DNA of 22,280 bases, taken from positions 1 through 22,280 of the forward strand of contig PWGF01000352.1 in the NCBI GenBank assembly GCA_003554375.1. The letters run 5' to 3'. Within the stretch, counting starts at the first letter, position 1. Each line of letters starts with the position of its first letter. The translations under genes were made by a program, and so were the position numbers. Of this stretch, positions 1 through 7,900 are shown piece by piece. This DNA comes from Spirochaetaceae bacterium (lineage in GTDB: Bacteria; Spirochaetota; Spirochaetia; DSM-27196; SKKC01). The notes beneath the pieces were generated by a model. That model saw only the letters and a program-made list of their open reading frames with translations. It was not told where the DNA came from and did no database searches.

Positions 1-33
1 GGCATCCCCGAGGTCGTCCGGCGCGAGGAGTAG
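1..33 (+). CDS. Possible 3' end of an upstream gene
   Basis: Frame 1 reads GIPEVVRREE and then a TAG stop at 31-33. A charged C-terminus is plausible for a protein entering the window from the left, but ten residues identify nothing. The sequence after the stop is strongly G-rich and has no coding look, which fits a gene ending here. This is inference only. Confidence 0.22.
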   Translation, partial: GIPEVVRREE

Positions 34-333
34 GAGCGGAGGACCCGACGGCGCCGGGCCCGGGATAAGGGGGGCGGGGCCGTCCGGCGCCGGAGGTGGG
101 GAACTGCGCTCGGGCGGAGAGGTTCAGCCCGGGGGTGCGAGGTAACGAGTGGGGCGCAGCGGCCGGGCGGGGCCGCGTTCGGGGAAGGAGGTGAGAGCCG
201 GACGGTGGGGGCGGAACGCGCCGGGGGGAGATCTGCCGGGCCTGGCGCCGGGCGCCCCGAAGGATGATTGAGAGGCGATGAGTGGCACCGGAGCGGCGGC
301 CGGCGAAGGTCAGTAGCGAGAGGACCGGTAGAC

Positions 334-464
334 GGGGAGGCCGGCTTGTGAGGGGATGGATAGCTCGTGACGGGGGAGGCCGGCTTCTGAGGGGGATGGA
401 CAGCTTGTGAGGAGGGAGGCCGGCTTCTGAGGGGGATGGACAGCTCGTGAGGAGGGAGGCCGGC
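334..464. repeat. Tandem repeat, about 40 bp x 3.3 copies
   Basis: Copies run 334-372 (39 nt), 373-412, 413-452 and a partial copy 453-464. Each begins GGGGAGGCCGGCTT or AGGGAGGCCGGCTT and contains GGATGGACAGCT followed by CGTGA or TGTGA. The second and third copies differ at only two positions, so the array looks young. There are no unique spacers, which excludes CRISPR. It resembles a minisatellite; no function can be read from it. Confidence 0.85.
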
Positions 465-518
465 GCCGACGCGGGCTCCGCGGTGAGGAGAGAAGAGCCG
501 GGGGGGTGCCTTGGTACC

Positions 519-551
519 TTGACAAAGCGGGCCGGGATGGGCACCTTATGG
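519..551 (+). promoter_or_regulatory. Candidate promoter of tRNA-His
   Basis: A perfect -35 hexamer TTGACA lies at 519-524, about 60 bp before the tRNA. No good -10 sits at ideal spacing: CACCTT falls at 17 nt and TTATGG or TATGGT at 21-22 nt. The -35 and its position are suggestive, but the -10 is weak. Confidence 0.3.
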
Positions 552-581
552 TCCGTAGGCGGACAGAGGCTACCGTTACAT

Positions 582-654
582 GGTGGATGTAGTTCAGGGG
601 TAGAGCACCAGATTGTGGATCTGGGTGTCGCGGGTTCGAATCCCGTCATCCACC
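582..654 (+). tRNA. tRNA-His (GTG)
   Basis: A complete cloverleaf is present. The acceptor strand GTGGATG (583-589) pairs with CATCCAC (647-653). The T-arm is at 630-646 with loop TTCGAAT, and the anticodon GTG is at 615-617. G582 stands at position -1 opposite C654, the extra G-1:C73 pair that identifies histidine tRNAs to HisRS. The 3' CCA is not encoded (CCG follows). Confidence 0.97.
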
Positions 655-707
655 CCGTTATGCACTGAGCGCTGTTGGGCCGGACGGGGTATCCGCTCGT
701 TCCGGGC

Positions 708-735
708 TTGCAGAAAGACGGTGCTTTCATATAGG
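708..735 (+). promoter_or_regulatory. Promoter of the tRNA-Arg/tRNA-Lys pair
   Basis: TTGCAG (708-713) is followed, after 16 nt, by TATAGG (730-735). This places a start site near 742, about 11 nt before mature tRNA-Arg. The AT-rich TATAGGTTTTG stands out against a GC-rich background. Confidence 0.5.
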
Positions 736-752
736 TTTTGTTTCGCTCGTGT

Positions 753-826
753 GCGTCCGTAGCTCAGCTGGATAGAGTGCCGGACTTCGAATCCGTGGGT
801 CGCAGGTTCGAATCCTGCCGGGCGCA
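753..826 (+). tRNA. tRNA-Arg (TCG)
   Basis: The acceptor strand GCGTCCG (753-759) pairs with CGGGCGC (819-825, one G-U), and A826 is the discriminator. The T-arm is at 802-818. The anticodon loop CTTCGAA gives anticodon TCG at 787-789, reading CGA and possibly other CGN codons. The first anticodon-stem pair (C780 with T796, position 27-43) is a mismatch. CCA is not encoded. The gene lies 16 nt before tRNA-Lys, so the two are probably cotranscribed. Confidence 0.96.
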
Positions 827-842
827 CCTTCGAAAACTGCGT

Positions 843-915
843 GGGCCGTTAGCTCAGTTGGTAGAGCAGCAGACTCTTAATCTGCGGGTCGAAGGTTCGA
901 ACCCTTCACGGCTCA
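843..915 (+). tRNA. tRNA-Lys (CTT)
   Basis: The acceptor strand GGGCCGT (843-849) pairs with ACGGCTC (908-914, one G-U), with discriminator A915. The T-arm GAAGG/CCTTC is at 891-907. The anticodon loop CTCTTAA carries anticodon CTT, which reads AAG, the expected preferred lysine codon in a GC-rich genome. CCA is not encoded. No T-run terminator follows; a GGAGG/CCTCC hairpin near 927-945 is the only downstream stem seen. Confidence 0.96.
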
Positions 916-1067
916 CTGCAATTCCCGGAGGAGCGCGGGCCTCCCCGTAGCGGGCGGCGGCGCCAACCGGAGCGCCCGGCTGTCGGGATGCGCACGGCCG
1001 GATATTGCCGAGCCTATCGGGTCCCGGAGGTCGGGCGGAGCCGCCGTGCCCCGTCCGGGATACATGA

Positions 1068-1097
1068 TTGACGACGGGGCGAGTTTGCGGGTATCTT
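1068..1097 (+). promoter_or_regulatory. Promoter of the tRNA-Leu/tRNA-Gly pair
   Basis: TTGACG (1068-1073) is followed by an 18-nt spacer and TATCTT (1092-1097). The predicted start near 1104 leaves a leader of about 55 nt before tRNA-Leu, which would be trimmed by processing. Confidence 0.45.
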
Positions 1098-1158
1098 GCG
1101 GACGGGGCCTGGAGCTTCCCCCGGAGGTCCGGGCTGGAGCTATCGGGCGGACACGTAC

Positions 1159-1243
<85 letters not shown>

Positions 1244-1284
1244 TGGGACCTACGGTATAAGAAGCGCCGTACCGGCGTGCTCCG

Positions 1285-1356
1285 GCGGGAGTAGCTCAGG
1301 GGTAGAGCGCCACCTTGCCAAGGTGGATGTCGCGGGTTCAATTCCCGTCTCCCGCT
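1285..1356 (+). tRNA. tRNA-Gly (GCC)
   Basis: The acceptor GCGGGAG (1285-1291) pairs with CTCCCGC (1349-1355), with discriminator T1356. The anticodon stem CCACC/GGTGG encloses loop TTGCCAA, so the anticodon is GCC. The T-arm is at 1332-1348 with loop TTCAATT. CCA is not encoded. A strong hairpin with a short T-run follows 20 nt downstream. Confidence 0.97.
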
Positions 1357-1376
1357 CTTTGCTTGCTCGGCAACCG

Positions 1377-1416
1377 AAAGGCGGTCGCCGTTCGAGAGAG
1401 CGGTGAATCGCCTTTT
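1377..1416 (+). terminator. Terminator-like hairpin after tRNA-Gly
   Basis: AAAGGCG (1377-1383) pairs with CGCCTTT (1409-1415). An inner stem CGCCG/CGGTG extends it (1386-1390 with 1401-1405), closing the loop TTCGAGAGAG. The 3' strand runs into TTTTCG. The stem is stable and correctly placed to end the tRNA-Leu/tRNA-Gly transcript, although the T-run has only four bases. Confidence 0.55.
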
Positions 1417-1547
1417 CGTGTATTGTGAACGGCTTTCGATATCGCTTCGACAAGCCGCCGATCGGTGAGCGCCGGGTGCGCGGCAAGCCCGTGAGGAGCC
1501 TGAATCTCGGGTAACCTGTCCGTGGCTGTCCCGGCGGCACCGCGCAT

Positions 1548-1610
1548 GGGGGAGACTGGTTTCGACGGGCAGCCGGAGAGGCCGGCCTGCCGGCGCGCCT
1601 TCCGCCGGGA
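1548..1610 (+). ncRNA. tmRNA (ssrA) 5'-end-like fragment
   Basis: Positions 1548-1569 read GGGGGAGACTGGTTTCGACGGG. This matches the conserved 5' end of tmRNA: a G-rich acceptor strand, then GG-T-TTCGAC and GGG. A hairpin GGCAGCCGG...CCGGCCTGCC follows directly. A complete tmRNA needs about 350 nt, but tig starts at 1682. I find no 3' tRNA-like half (T-arm plus a CTCCCC-type acceptor strand) and no tag frame ending in an ALAA-like sequence and stop. It may be a truncated ssrA, part of a split gene, or a chance match in the tig leader. Confidence 0.35.
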
Positions 1611-1681
1611 TATCGGCCGTGGACGAGTTCTGCGCCGCCACTCCGCCGCCTCAAGAGCCTGATGAAGGAAGGACACATCCC

Positions 1682-3037
1682 GTGATCGCAAACAAGGAAA
1701 TCGAGCGGATTGAGAACTCGGCGGTCAGACTCACGCTGACCATTGAGCAGGACTACGTACGCCGTCGTTACGACGAGCTTGTGAAGGACTACGCCAAGAA
1801 GGTGCGGCTGGACGGGTTTCGCCCCGGAAAGGTGCCTCCGGAGATTCTGGAACGGAAGTTTGGCGAGAGCCTGAAGGCTGAAACGACCGAAAAAGTGGTC
1901 GAGGAAGGGTTACGCCAAGCCTTGGAAGAGATAGAAGAGCAGCCTCTTCCCTATGCCCAGCCACAGGTGGACGGCGAGCTGGGGTTGGCGCCGGATGCGG
2001 AAGGCGATTTCACGTTCACCGTGGTCTACGATGTCTATCCGGACGTCAAGGTCGGCTCCATCGAGGGGCATACGATCGAGATCCCGAAGGTCGACGTGAC
2101 CAAGGATGATATCGAGCGCGAGCTCAAAAAGATCCAGGACCAGAACGCGATTGTCATGGAGAAGGAGGGGGCGGTAGAGGAAAACGACATCGCCACCGTT
2201 ACGTACGCCGAGCTCGACGAAGACGGCAACGAGGTCCCCGACACCCGCCGAAAAGAGTTCACGTTCACCGTAGGAAGTGGGAACAACATCTACGGCTTCG
2301 ACGAAGACATCGTGGGTATGGAACCCGGCGCCACCAAGACCATCGAAAAGACATTTCCTGAGGACTACCAGTACCAAGAGCTGGCGGGAACGCAGAAGCG
2401 AATCCACGTCGAAGTGACCTCAGTCAAGCAACGCGATCTCCCGCCGTTGGACGACGAGCTTGCTCAGGACGTGAGCGACAAGTACGAGTCTCTGGATGAC
2501 CTCAAAGCGGACCTCAAAGAGCGCCTGGAGCGGCAACGGGACCAGAAGCTCAGAGAGACGAAGAACGAGCAGCTTCTGGAGGCTATCGTGCAAGATAGCG
2601 AAGTCCCGGTTCCCGAGAGCATGGTTCAGGCGGAGCTGGACGCCCAGTGGCAGAGCTTCATCGGGCAATTTGGTGCTTCCGAGGACAAGATCCTCCAGCT
2701 CCTCTCGGCCCAGGGACAGAGCAAGGAGAGCTTCACCGACCAGTGGAGGGACGGCGCGGCCGACCGCATCAAGCGACGACTGGTTGTGCTGAAACTCATG
2801 GAGCAATTCCCACAGGAAGCGACCGACGAGGATCTACAGGCGTTCTTCGAGGAGCAAGCGGCCGGAAGCGCGATGAGTGCGGACGAAGCCCGGGAGCACT
2901 TCGAGAAGAACAACATGCTGGACCGTGTAAAGGACCAGATCAGCGAGCGTAAGCTCTTCGATGCAATCTTGGAGAAGAACAAAATCAAAACGGGGAAGAA
3001 GACGCCGCTGGTAGACGTGCTGGGTGCTAATGAGTAA
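1682..3037 (+). CDS. tig: Trigger factor, ribosome-associated chaperone and prolyl isomerase
   Basis: Trigger factor binds the large ribosomal subunit at the exit tunnel and shields nascent chains. The protein has 451 residues, usual for the family. The N-terminal ribosome-binding domain holds the signature GFRPGK at residues 45-50. A central FKBP-type isomerase domain follows at about 155-245, then a long helical C-terminal domain rich in Glu, Lys and Gln. I place the start at GTG 1682 (MIANKEIERIENS) because AAGGAAGG lies at 1665-1672. The frame is open further upstream to a GTG at 1619, but that extension is Pro-rich and unlike the family. It is the first gene of the tig-clpP-clpX-lon cluster, with a 34-nt gap to clpP. 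The pairing of folding helper and proteases is common in bacteria. Confidence 0.96.
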   Translation: MIANKEIERIENSAVRLTLTIEQDYVRRRYDELVKDYAKKVRLDGFRPGKVPPEILERKFGESLKAETTEKVVEEGLRQALEEIEEQPLPYAQPQVDGELGLAPDAEGDFTFTVVYDVYPDVKVGSIEGHTIEIPKVDVTKDDIERELKKIQDQNAIVMEKEGAVEENDIATVTYAELDEDGNEVPDTRRKEFTFTVGSGNNIYGFDEDIVGMEPGATKTIEKTFPEDYQYQELAGTQKRIHVEVTSVKQRDLPPLDDELAQDVSDKYESLDDLKADLKERLERQRDQKLRETKNEQLLEAIVQDSEVPVPESMVQAELDAQWQSFIGQFGASEDKILQLLSAQGQSKESFTDQWRDGAADRIKRRLVVLKLMEQFPQEATDEDLQAFFEEQAAGSAMSADEAREHFEKNNMLDRVKDQISERKLFDAILEKNKIKTGKKTPLVDVLGANE

Positions 3038-3071
3038 TTTCACTCTGAGAATAATGGAGAACTAAGACAGC

Positions 3072-3689
3072 ATGAACGCACAGAACAACACGTTGGTCCC
3101 TTACGTAGTAGAACAGACAGGCACCGGCGAGCGGGCGTACGACATCTACTCGCGCCTGCTCAAGGATCGCATCGTCTTCCTTGACGGCGAGATCCACGAT
3201 GTCACTGCGGATCTGGTGGTTGCACAGCTCCTTTTCTTGGAGTCCCAAGATCCGGAGAAGGACATCGATCTCTACATAAACTGTCCCGGCGGGTCGGTGA
3301 CCGCGGGGCTCGCGATCTACGACACGATGCAGCACGTCCGGCCGAACGTTTCGACTATCTGCCTCGGCCAGGCGGCAAGCATGGGGGCGATCCTCTTGGC
3401 GGCCGGAGAGCCGGAGAAGCGGTATGCGCTCCCTTCGGCCCGGGTCATGATGCACCAGCCGTGGGGCGGCGTGCACGGCCAAGCGGCCGACATCGGACTG
3501 CAGGCACGTGAAATCGTCCGCCTGAAGCAACTGTTGATCGGGTATTTCGCCCAGCACACCGGTCAGAGTGAAGAGCGGGTCGCTCAGGATACGGAGCGTG
3601 ACTTCTACATGTCTGCAGAGGAAAGCATGGAGTACGGTATCGTCGACACCGTTCTGAGGCGGGAGAAACATGAGCAAGCAGAAGAATGA
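3072..3689 (+). CDS. clpP: ATP-dependent Clp protease proteolytic subunit ClpP
   Basis: ClpP is the serine peptidase of the Clp system, a double heptameric ring that degrades proteins fed in by ClpX or another Clp ATPase. At 205 residues it has standard length. The catalytic triad is visible: Ser103 in GQAASMGAIL, His128 in MMHQPWGG and Asp177 in ERDFYMSAEE. ATG 3072 is preceded by TGGAGA at 3055-3060. A short propeptide, normally removed autocatalytically, is plausible but cannot be delimited. The last 20 nt overlap clpX, so the two are probably translationally coupled and made in proportion. Confidence 0.98.
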   Translation: MNAQNNTLVPYVVEQTGTGERAYDIYSRLLKDRIVFLDGEIHDVTADLVVAQLLFLESQDPEKDIDLYINCPGGSVTAGLAIYDTMQHVRPNVSTICLGQAASMGAILLAAGEPEKRYALPSARVMMHQPWGGVHGQAADIGLQAREIVRLKQLLIGYFAQHTGQSEERVAQDTERDFYMSAEESMEYGIVDTVLRREKHEQAEE

Positions 3690-4911
3690 CAACGCCAAGA
3701 TCTGTTCCTTCTGCGGGAAGAACGCAGACTTCGCCCGACGACTGATCGCCGGCCCCGGAGTCTATATCTGTGACGAGTGCGTGACCGTCTGCAAGAAGAT
3801 CCTGGATGAGGAAGACGACGTCATCTCCTCCGAGTTTCTGGAGGAGGTTCCGTCCCCTCAGGAGATCAAGACGTACCTGGACGATTACGTCATCGGACAG
3901 GAATCCGCAAAGAAGTACCTCAGCGTCGCAGTCTATAACCACTACAAGCGCGTAACCCAGAAGAGCAAGTTAAACGACGATGTTGAGCTCGAGAAGGCCA
4001 ACGTCCTGATGATCGGCCCGACCGGGACCGGAAAGACGCTTCTGGCGCGTACACTCGCACAGAAACTCAAAGTTCCGTTTGCCATTGCGGACGCCACCAC
4101 GCTCACCGAAGCGGGATACGTCGGCGAGGATGTCGAGAATATTCTCCTCAAGCTCTATCAGGCTGCGGGCAATAACATATCGGCCGCCGAGCGCGGCATC
4201 GTCTACATCGACGAAATCGACAAGGTTGGCCGCAAGAGTGAGAACGTAAGCATCACGCGCGACGTCTCCGGCGAGGGCGTACAGCAAGCGCTTCTGAAGA
4301 TCATCGAGGGGACGACGGCGTCCGTGCCGCCGCAGGGAGGCCGGAAGCATCCGAGCCAAGAGATGATCCGGATGGACACAAGCAATATCCTCTTCGTCTG
4401 CGGTGGGGCGTTCGTGGGCTTGGAGAAGATCATCGAGCAGCGGGTCAGCCAGCATCCGATGGGCTTCGCCGCCAATATCCAACCGAACCGCGAGCAGAAG
4501 CTGGAACAGCTGTACGCCCAGATGCATCCGGACGACCTGATCCAGTACGGGCTTATCCCCGAGTTTGTGGGACGACTGCCGATCAACGTTACGCTGAACG
4601 AGCTCACGGTGGATGACCTGCAACGGATCATCGTGGAGCCGAAGAACTCGGTCATCCGGCAGTATCAGACCAGCCTGAGCCTGGACGATGTGGATCTCGA
4701 ATTCGAGGACGACGCAGTTCGCGCTATAGCTGAGAAAGCGGACCGGCAGAAGACCGGCGCCCGCGGACTGCGCGGTATCGTCGAAAACGTCATGATCGAT
4801 CTCATGTTCGAGATCCCTTCAATGGAGGGCAAGAAGAAGGTGGTGATCACCCGCGACGTTATCGACAACGGAGAGCGGCCCGAGATCACACTGGTGAAAA
4901 AATCTGCATGA
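3670..4911 (+). CDS. clpX: ClpX, ATP-dependent unfoldase of the ClpXP protease
   Basis: ClpX recognises tagged substrates (classically ssrA-tagged proteins), unfolds them and threads them into ClpP. The protein has 413 residues. The N-terminal zinc-binding domain has Cys12, Cys15, Cys34 and Cys37. The AAA+ module has Walker A GPTGTGKT at 116-123, pore loop GYVG at 149-152, Walker B YIDEID with Asp181-Glu182, a GGRKH pore-2 loop and sensor-2 GARGLR. The ClpP-docking loop reads MGF (in HPMGFAAN) where many homologues have IGF or LGF. The start overlaps clpP and has GGGAG six nt upstream. The stop shares ATGA with lon. Confidence 0.98.
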   Translation: MSKQKNDNAKICSFCGKNADFARRLIAGPGVYICDECVTVCKKILDEEDDVISSEFLEEVPSPQEIKTYLDDYVIGQESAKKYLSVAVYNHYKRVTQKSKLNDDVELEKANVLMIGPTGTGKTLLARTLAQKLKVPFAIADATTLTEAGYVGEDVENILLKLYQAAGNNISAAERGIVYIDEIDKVGRKSENVSITRDVSGEGVQQALLKIIEGTTASVPPQGGRKHPSQEMIRMDTSNILFVCGGAFVGLEKIIEQRVSQHPMGFAANIQPNREQKLEQLYAQMHPDDLIQYGLIPEFVGRLPINVTLNELTVDDLQRIIVEPKNSVIRQYQTSLSLDDVDLEFEDDAVRAIAEKADRQKTGARGLRGIVENVMIDLMFEIPSMEGKKKVVITRDVIDNGERPEITLVKKSA

Positions 4912-7900
4912 AACCCGACAGGCGCAGCACGAGACGCTCCTCGCCACGTGCGACGGTCCCTGTACTACCGGTGCGGGAAACTGTCGTATTCCCGGAGAGC
5001 TCGGTTTCGTTCGTTCTCAAGAAGGGACCGGGGCTCTCCCTTGCACTGGAAGCGGCCGAAGGCGACCGCGAGCTTCTGATCCTGACCACGGAGAGCTCCC
5101 GAGCTCAAATCACGCCGGACGAGCTGGCACGCACGGGGACTGTGTGCCGCATCTTACACTGTAACCGCCTTCCCGATGGTAACTGTCGAATACTTCTCGA
5201 GGGGCTGCGCCGAGTCCGCGTAAACGCGTTCATCGGCTCCGGCCCGCCCTACCGTGCCCAAGTGAGCCCGATCGGCGACAGACATAAGAACCCTGCGGCC
5301 GGCGACCGGCGCGCACGCGCTCGCGGGGGGTTCCTGCGCGCCGGTACGAAACGCGAAGGGAGCCGCGGAGACGAAGGCGGCGGCCGAGAAGGCGCCGCCC
5401 GGGAAGGTTCCGACCGGCACGGCGCCGCCGGCGACGGCCCCGCCCACCAAGCGGATGCCGAGCCAGGTACCGGCGAAAAACACAGCAATACACAACACGA
5501 GAGCGGAGCATACGACCGCTCAGGGACCACCCCCGGCAAGCGCGGCGGTAATCGCCGCCGGCGGTGGCCGAAATGGCTTCGGCTTCCGTTCGGTAACCGT
5601 CCCGAGCACCAAGAAGGCTCCGGTCGCGCCGGCCCGGACGATCGCGCTCCCGGGGCGGCGCCCTCTTCCGAAGCCGGTTTGACGGAGGGGGCGCCGCGCG
5701 AGGGAGAATCGCATGAGGTCGGCTCGGATGCGGCTACTCCGGCTGAGGCAGAATCCCCCGCCCCTGCGGACGAAATAGACGGCGAAAACAAGTGCCACGC
5801 GGCCGACCGGGCGCACACTGAGGATGCCGGTCCCGATGACGACCGAGAGCGCCCGGGCGGTACCGGTGGCGCTGCCGGTACCGGTGACGGCGCGGTGCCG
5901 GACGGCGCCGGTAGCACTCGCGGTGCCGGCGAAAGCGGAGCGGGCGATAGCCGGCCGCCGACCGATGATGGCGGGGCAGACGGTGAAGGCCGGCGTGACG
6001 GTGCGGCGCGGCGTACCGGTGAGAGTAGGCCGGGAGCCGCCGGCCGACCGGACGATCTGCAACAGCTCATGCGAACCATCGCTGACGGCTTTCGCCGCTA
6101 TACGCAGGCCAGCCAGTCGCTAGGGCCGACCGCACGCAAAATCCCTCCGGACGTGGACCAGGCGGTCCGCTCAACCGACGATCCGGACCGGTTGGTCGAT
6201 CTGGTCGCCGGACACCTTCCGCTTCCGCTCGAGAACAAGTTGGAGCTTCTGAGAATCGAGAATCCCGGAGAACGGCTGGACCGGTTGGCGGTGGAGATCG
6301 AGTCGGAGCTGCACGGAGTGGAGTTGAAGCGCTCGATTTCGTCACGTGTTCGCAAGAGACTGGAGAAGGGACAGCGCGAATACTACCTAAACCAGCAGCT
6401 CCGCGAGATCCAGCGCGAGCTCGGCACCAAAGATGAAGACCCGACCGGGGCGGAAGAGCTCAAGCAGCGTCTGGCCGCGAAGGATCTGCCGGACGCAGTG
6501 CGGACTAAGGCCGAGCGTGAGGTTGCCCGGCTGGGGCGACTTCAGCCGGTGAGCCCGGAGGCGGGAATCCTTCGCAGTTACTGTGAGTGGATCGCTGAGC
6601 TTCCGTGGCTCGAATATTCGGCGGACCGGCTCGATCTTGGGGAAGCGGAGCGCATACTCGACGAAGACCACTACGACATGGAAACTCCGAAGGAGCGTGT
6701 GCTGGACTATATTGCGGTTCACACCCTCCGTCCGGACCAGAAGGGGCCCATCCTCTGCTTTGTGGGACCGCCCGGCACGGGCAAGACGAGCCTCGGGGCG
6801 AGCTTGGCGCGTGCACTCGATCGGCGTTTCGTCCGGCTGAGCCTGGGCGGCGTACGCGACGAAGCTGAGATTCGCGGCCATCGTAAAACCTACGTCGGCG
6901 CGCTCCCGGGCAAGATCATCCAGTCCATCCGGAAGGCCGAGCGCGCGAATCCGGTGCTGCTGTTGGACGAAGTGGACAAGCTCTCCAGTGACGTCCGGGG
7001 AGATCCGGCCTCGGCGCTCCTGGAGGTGCTGGACCCGGAGCAGAACAACTCGTTCTTGGACCACTATCTGGAGGTACCGTTCGACCTCAGCCGCGTCATG
7101 TTCGTGACTACGGCGAACTCCCTTCACAACATTCCTCATCCGCTGCGCGATCGGATGGAGATCATCGAAGTGCCCGGCTACTCGGAGCTCGAGAAGCTTA
7201 GAATCGCTCAGCGGCACCTGATACCCCGGCAGATCTCACAGCACGGGCTCGACGACGCACGTATAACGATCCGACGCGATGCGATCCGCGAGCTCATCAC
7301 CAGCTACACGATGGAGAGCGGCGTGCGAGAGCTCAATCGAAACCTTGCCACCGTTTCTCGAAAGCTTGCTCGTCGGGCCGTCTCAGAGGGATACCGAGCT
7401 CCCTTGCCTCACAGTGAGAACGGCCCTGAAGAATCCGGAGAGACCGGTCCAAGCGCAGAAGCCGGGGCTGCAGAATCCACCGACCGCGTCGCTGCGGATG
7501 AGCGGAGCCAAGGCGGTGAGTCGACGGACACCGTGGCTGCAGCGGACTCGCCAGACTCGAGGGCGGACGAGTCGGTGGGCGCCGACCCGAGTTCCGACAG
7601 TGGTGCGACCGGAACGGCGACTGCGGGCAGTAACGAAGGTCACCCGGAAGAACCGGCGGACGCCGACGAAGTAAACGAGGCGCGGGAGCGCTCAGCCGTG
7701 CCCGCAAACGGTGCCACGGGATACGAACCTCTCGGGACCGCAACCGAGGCGCCGGCTGACGAGATGGGCGAAGCTCCTGCCGACGAAGTCACAACGGACG
7801 CCACCGTCGGCGTATCGGCCGAGCAGGCTCCCGGCAAGCCGGGGCATGCCGAGCTTTCCTCAAGCGCCCGGCCGATATCCGAGTTCAGGGCGGTTGTCAC

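Larger units (their letters stand above)
34..581. other. G-rich intergenic region without a convincing gene
   Basis: The plus strand is extremely purine-rich (runs of G, GGAGG and GGGGG) and very GC-rich. Reading frames here are short and compositionally biased; those across 310-525 simply translate the tandem repeat. A good Shine-Dalgarno-like string lies at 185-194, but the GTG at 205 is too far from it and opens only 20 codons. The region holds a 40-bp tandem repeat (334-464) and, at its right end, a promoter-like -35 for the tRNA-His gene. Nothing else is supported. Confidence 0.6.

Noticed and set aside
185..267. AAGGAGGTGA followed by a 20-codon frame
   Set aside because: The spacing to GTG 205 is too long, the frame is Gly/Ala/Arg low complexity, and the whole region is full of GGAGG-like strings.
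334..464. Repeat array as a CRISPR
   Set aside because: The repeats are contiguous with no unique spacers, and no cas gene is nearby.
310..525. 71-codon minus-strand frame
   Set aside because: It is just the translation of the tandem repeat, Pro/Ser/Arg-rich, with no ribosome site.
1548..1681. Complete tmRNA gene
   Set aside because: Only the 5' end is recognisable; there is no room for pseudoknots and the 3' tRNA-like half before tig.
5154..6079. Hydrophobic-looking minus-strand frames opposite Lon insertion 1
   Set aside because: Antisense of Asp and Glu codons gives Val and Leu, so apparent membrane segments arise by composition; the plus frame joins two conserved Lon parts.
5272..7872. 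Lon insertions as inteins or mobile elements
   Set aside because: They lack splice-junction residues, homing-endonuclease features, inverted ends and target duplications, and are low complexity throughout.
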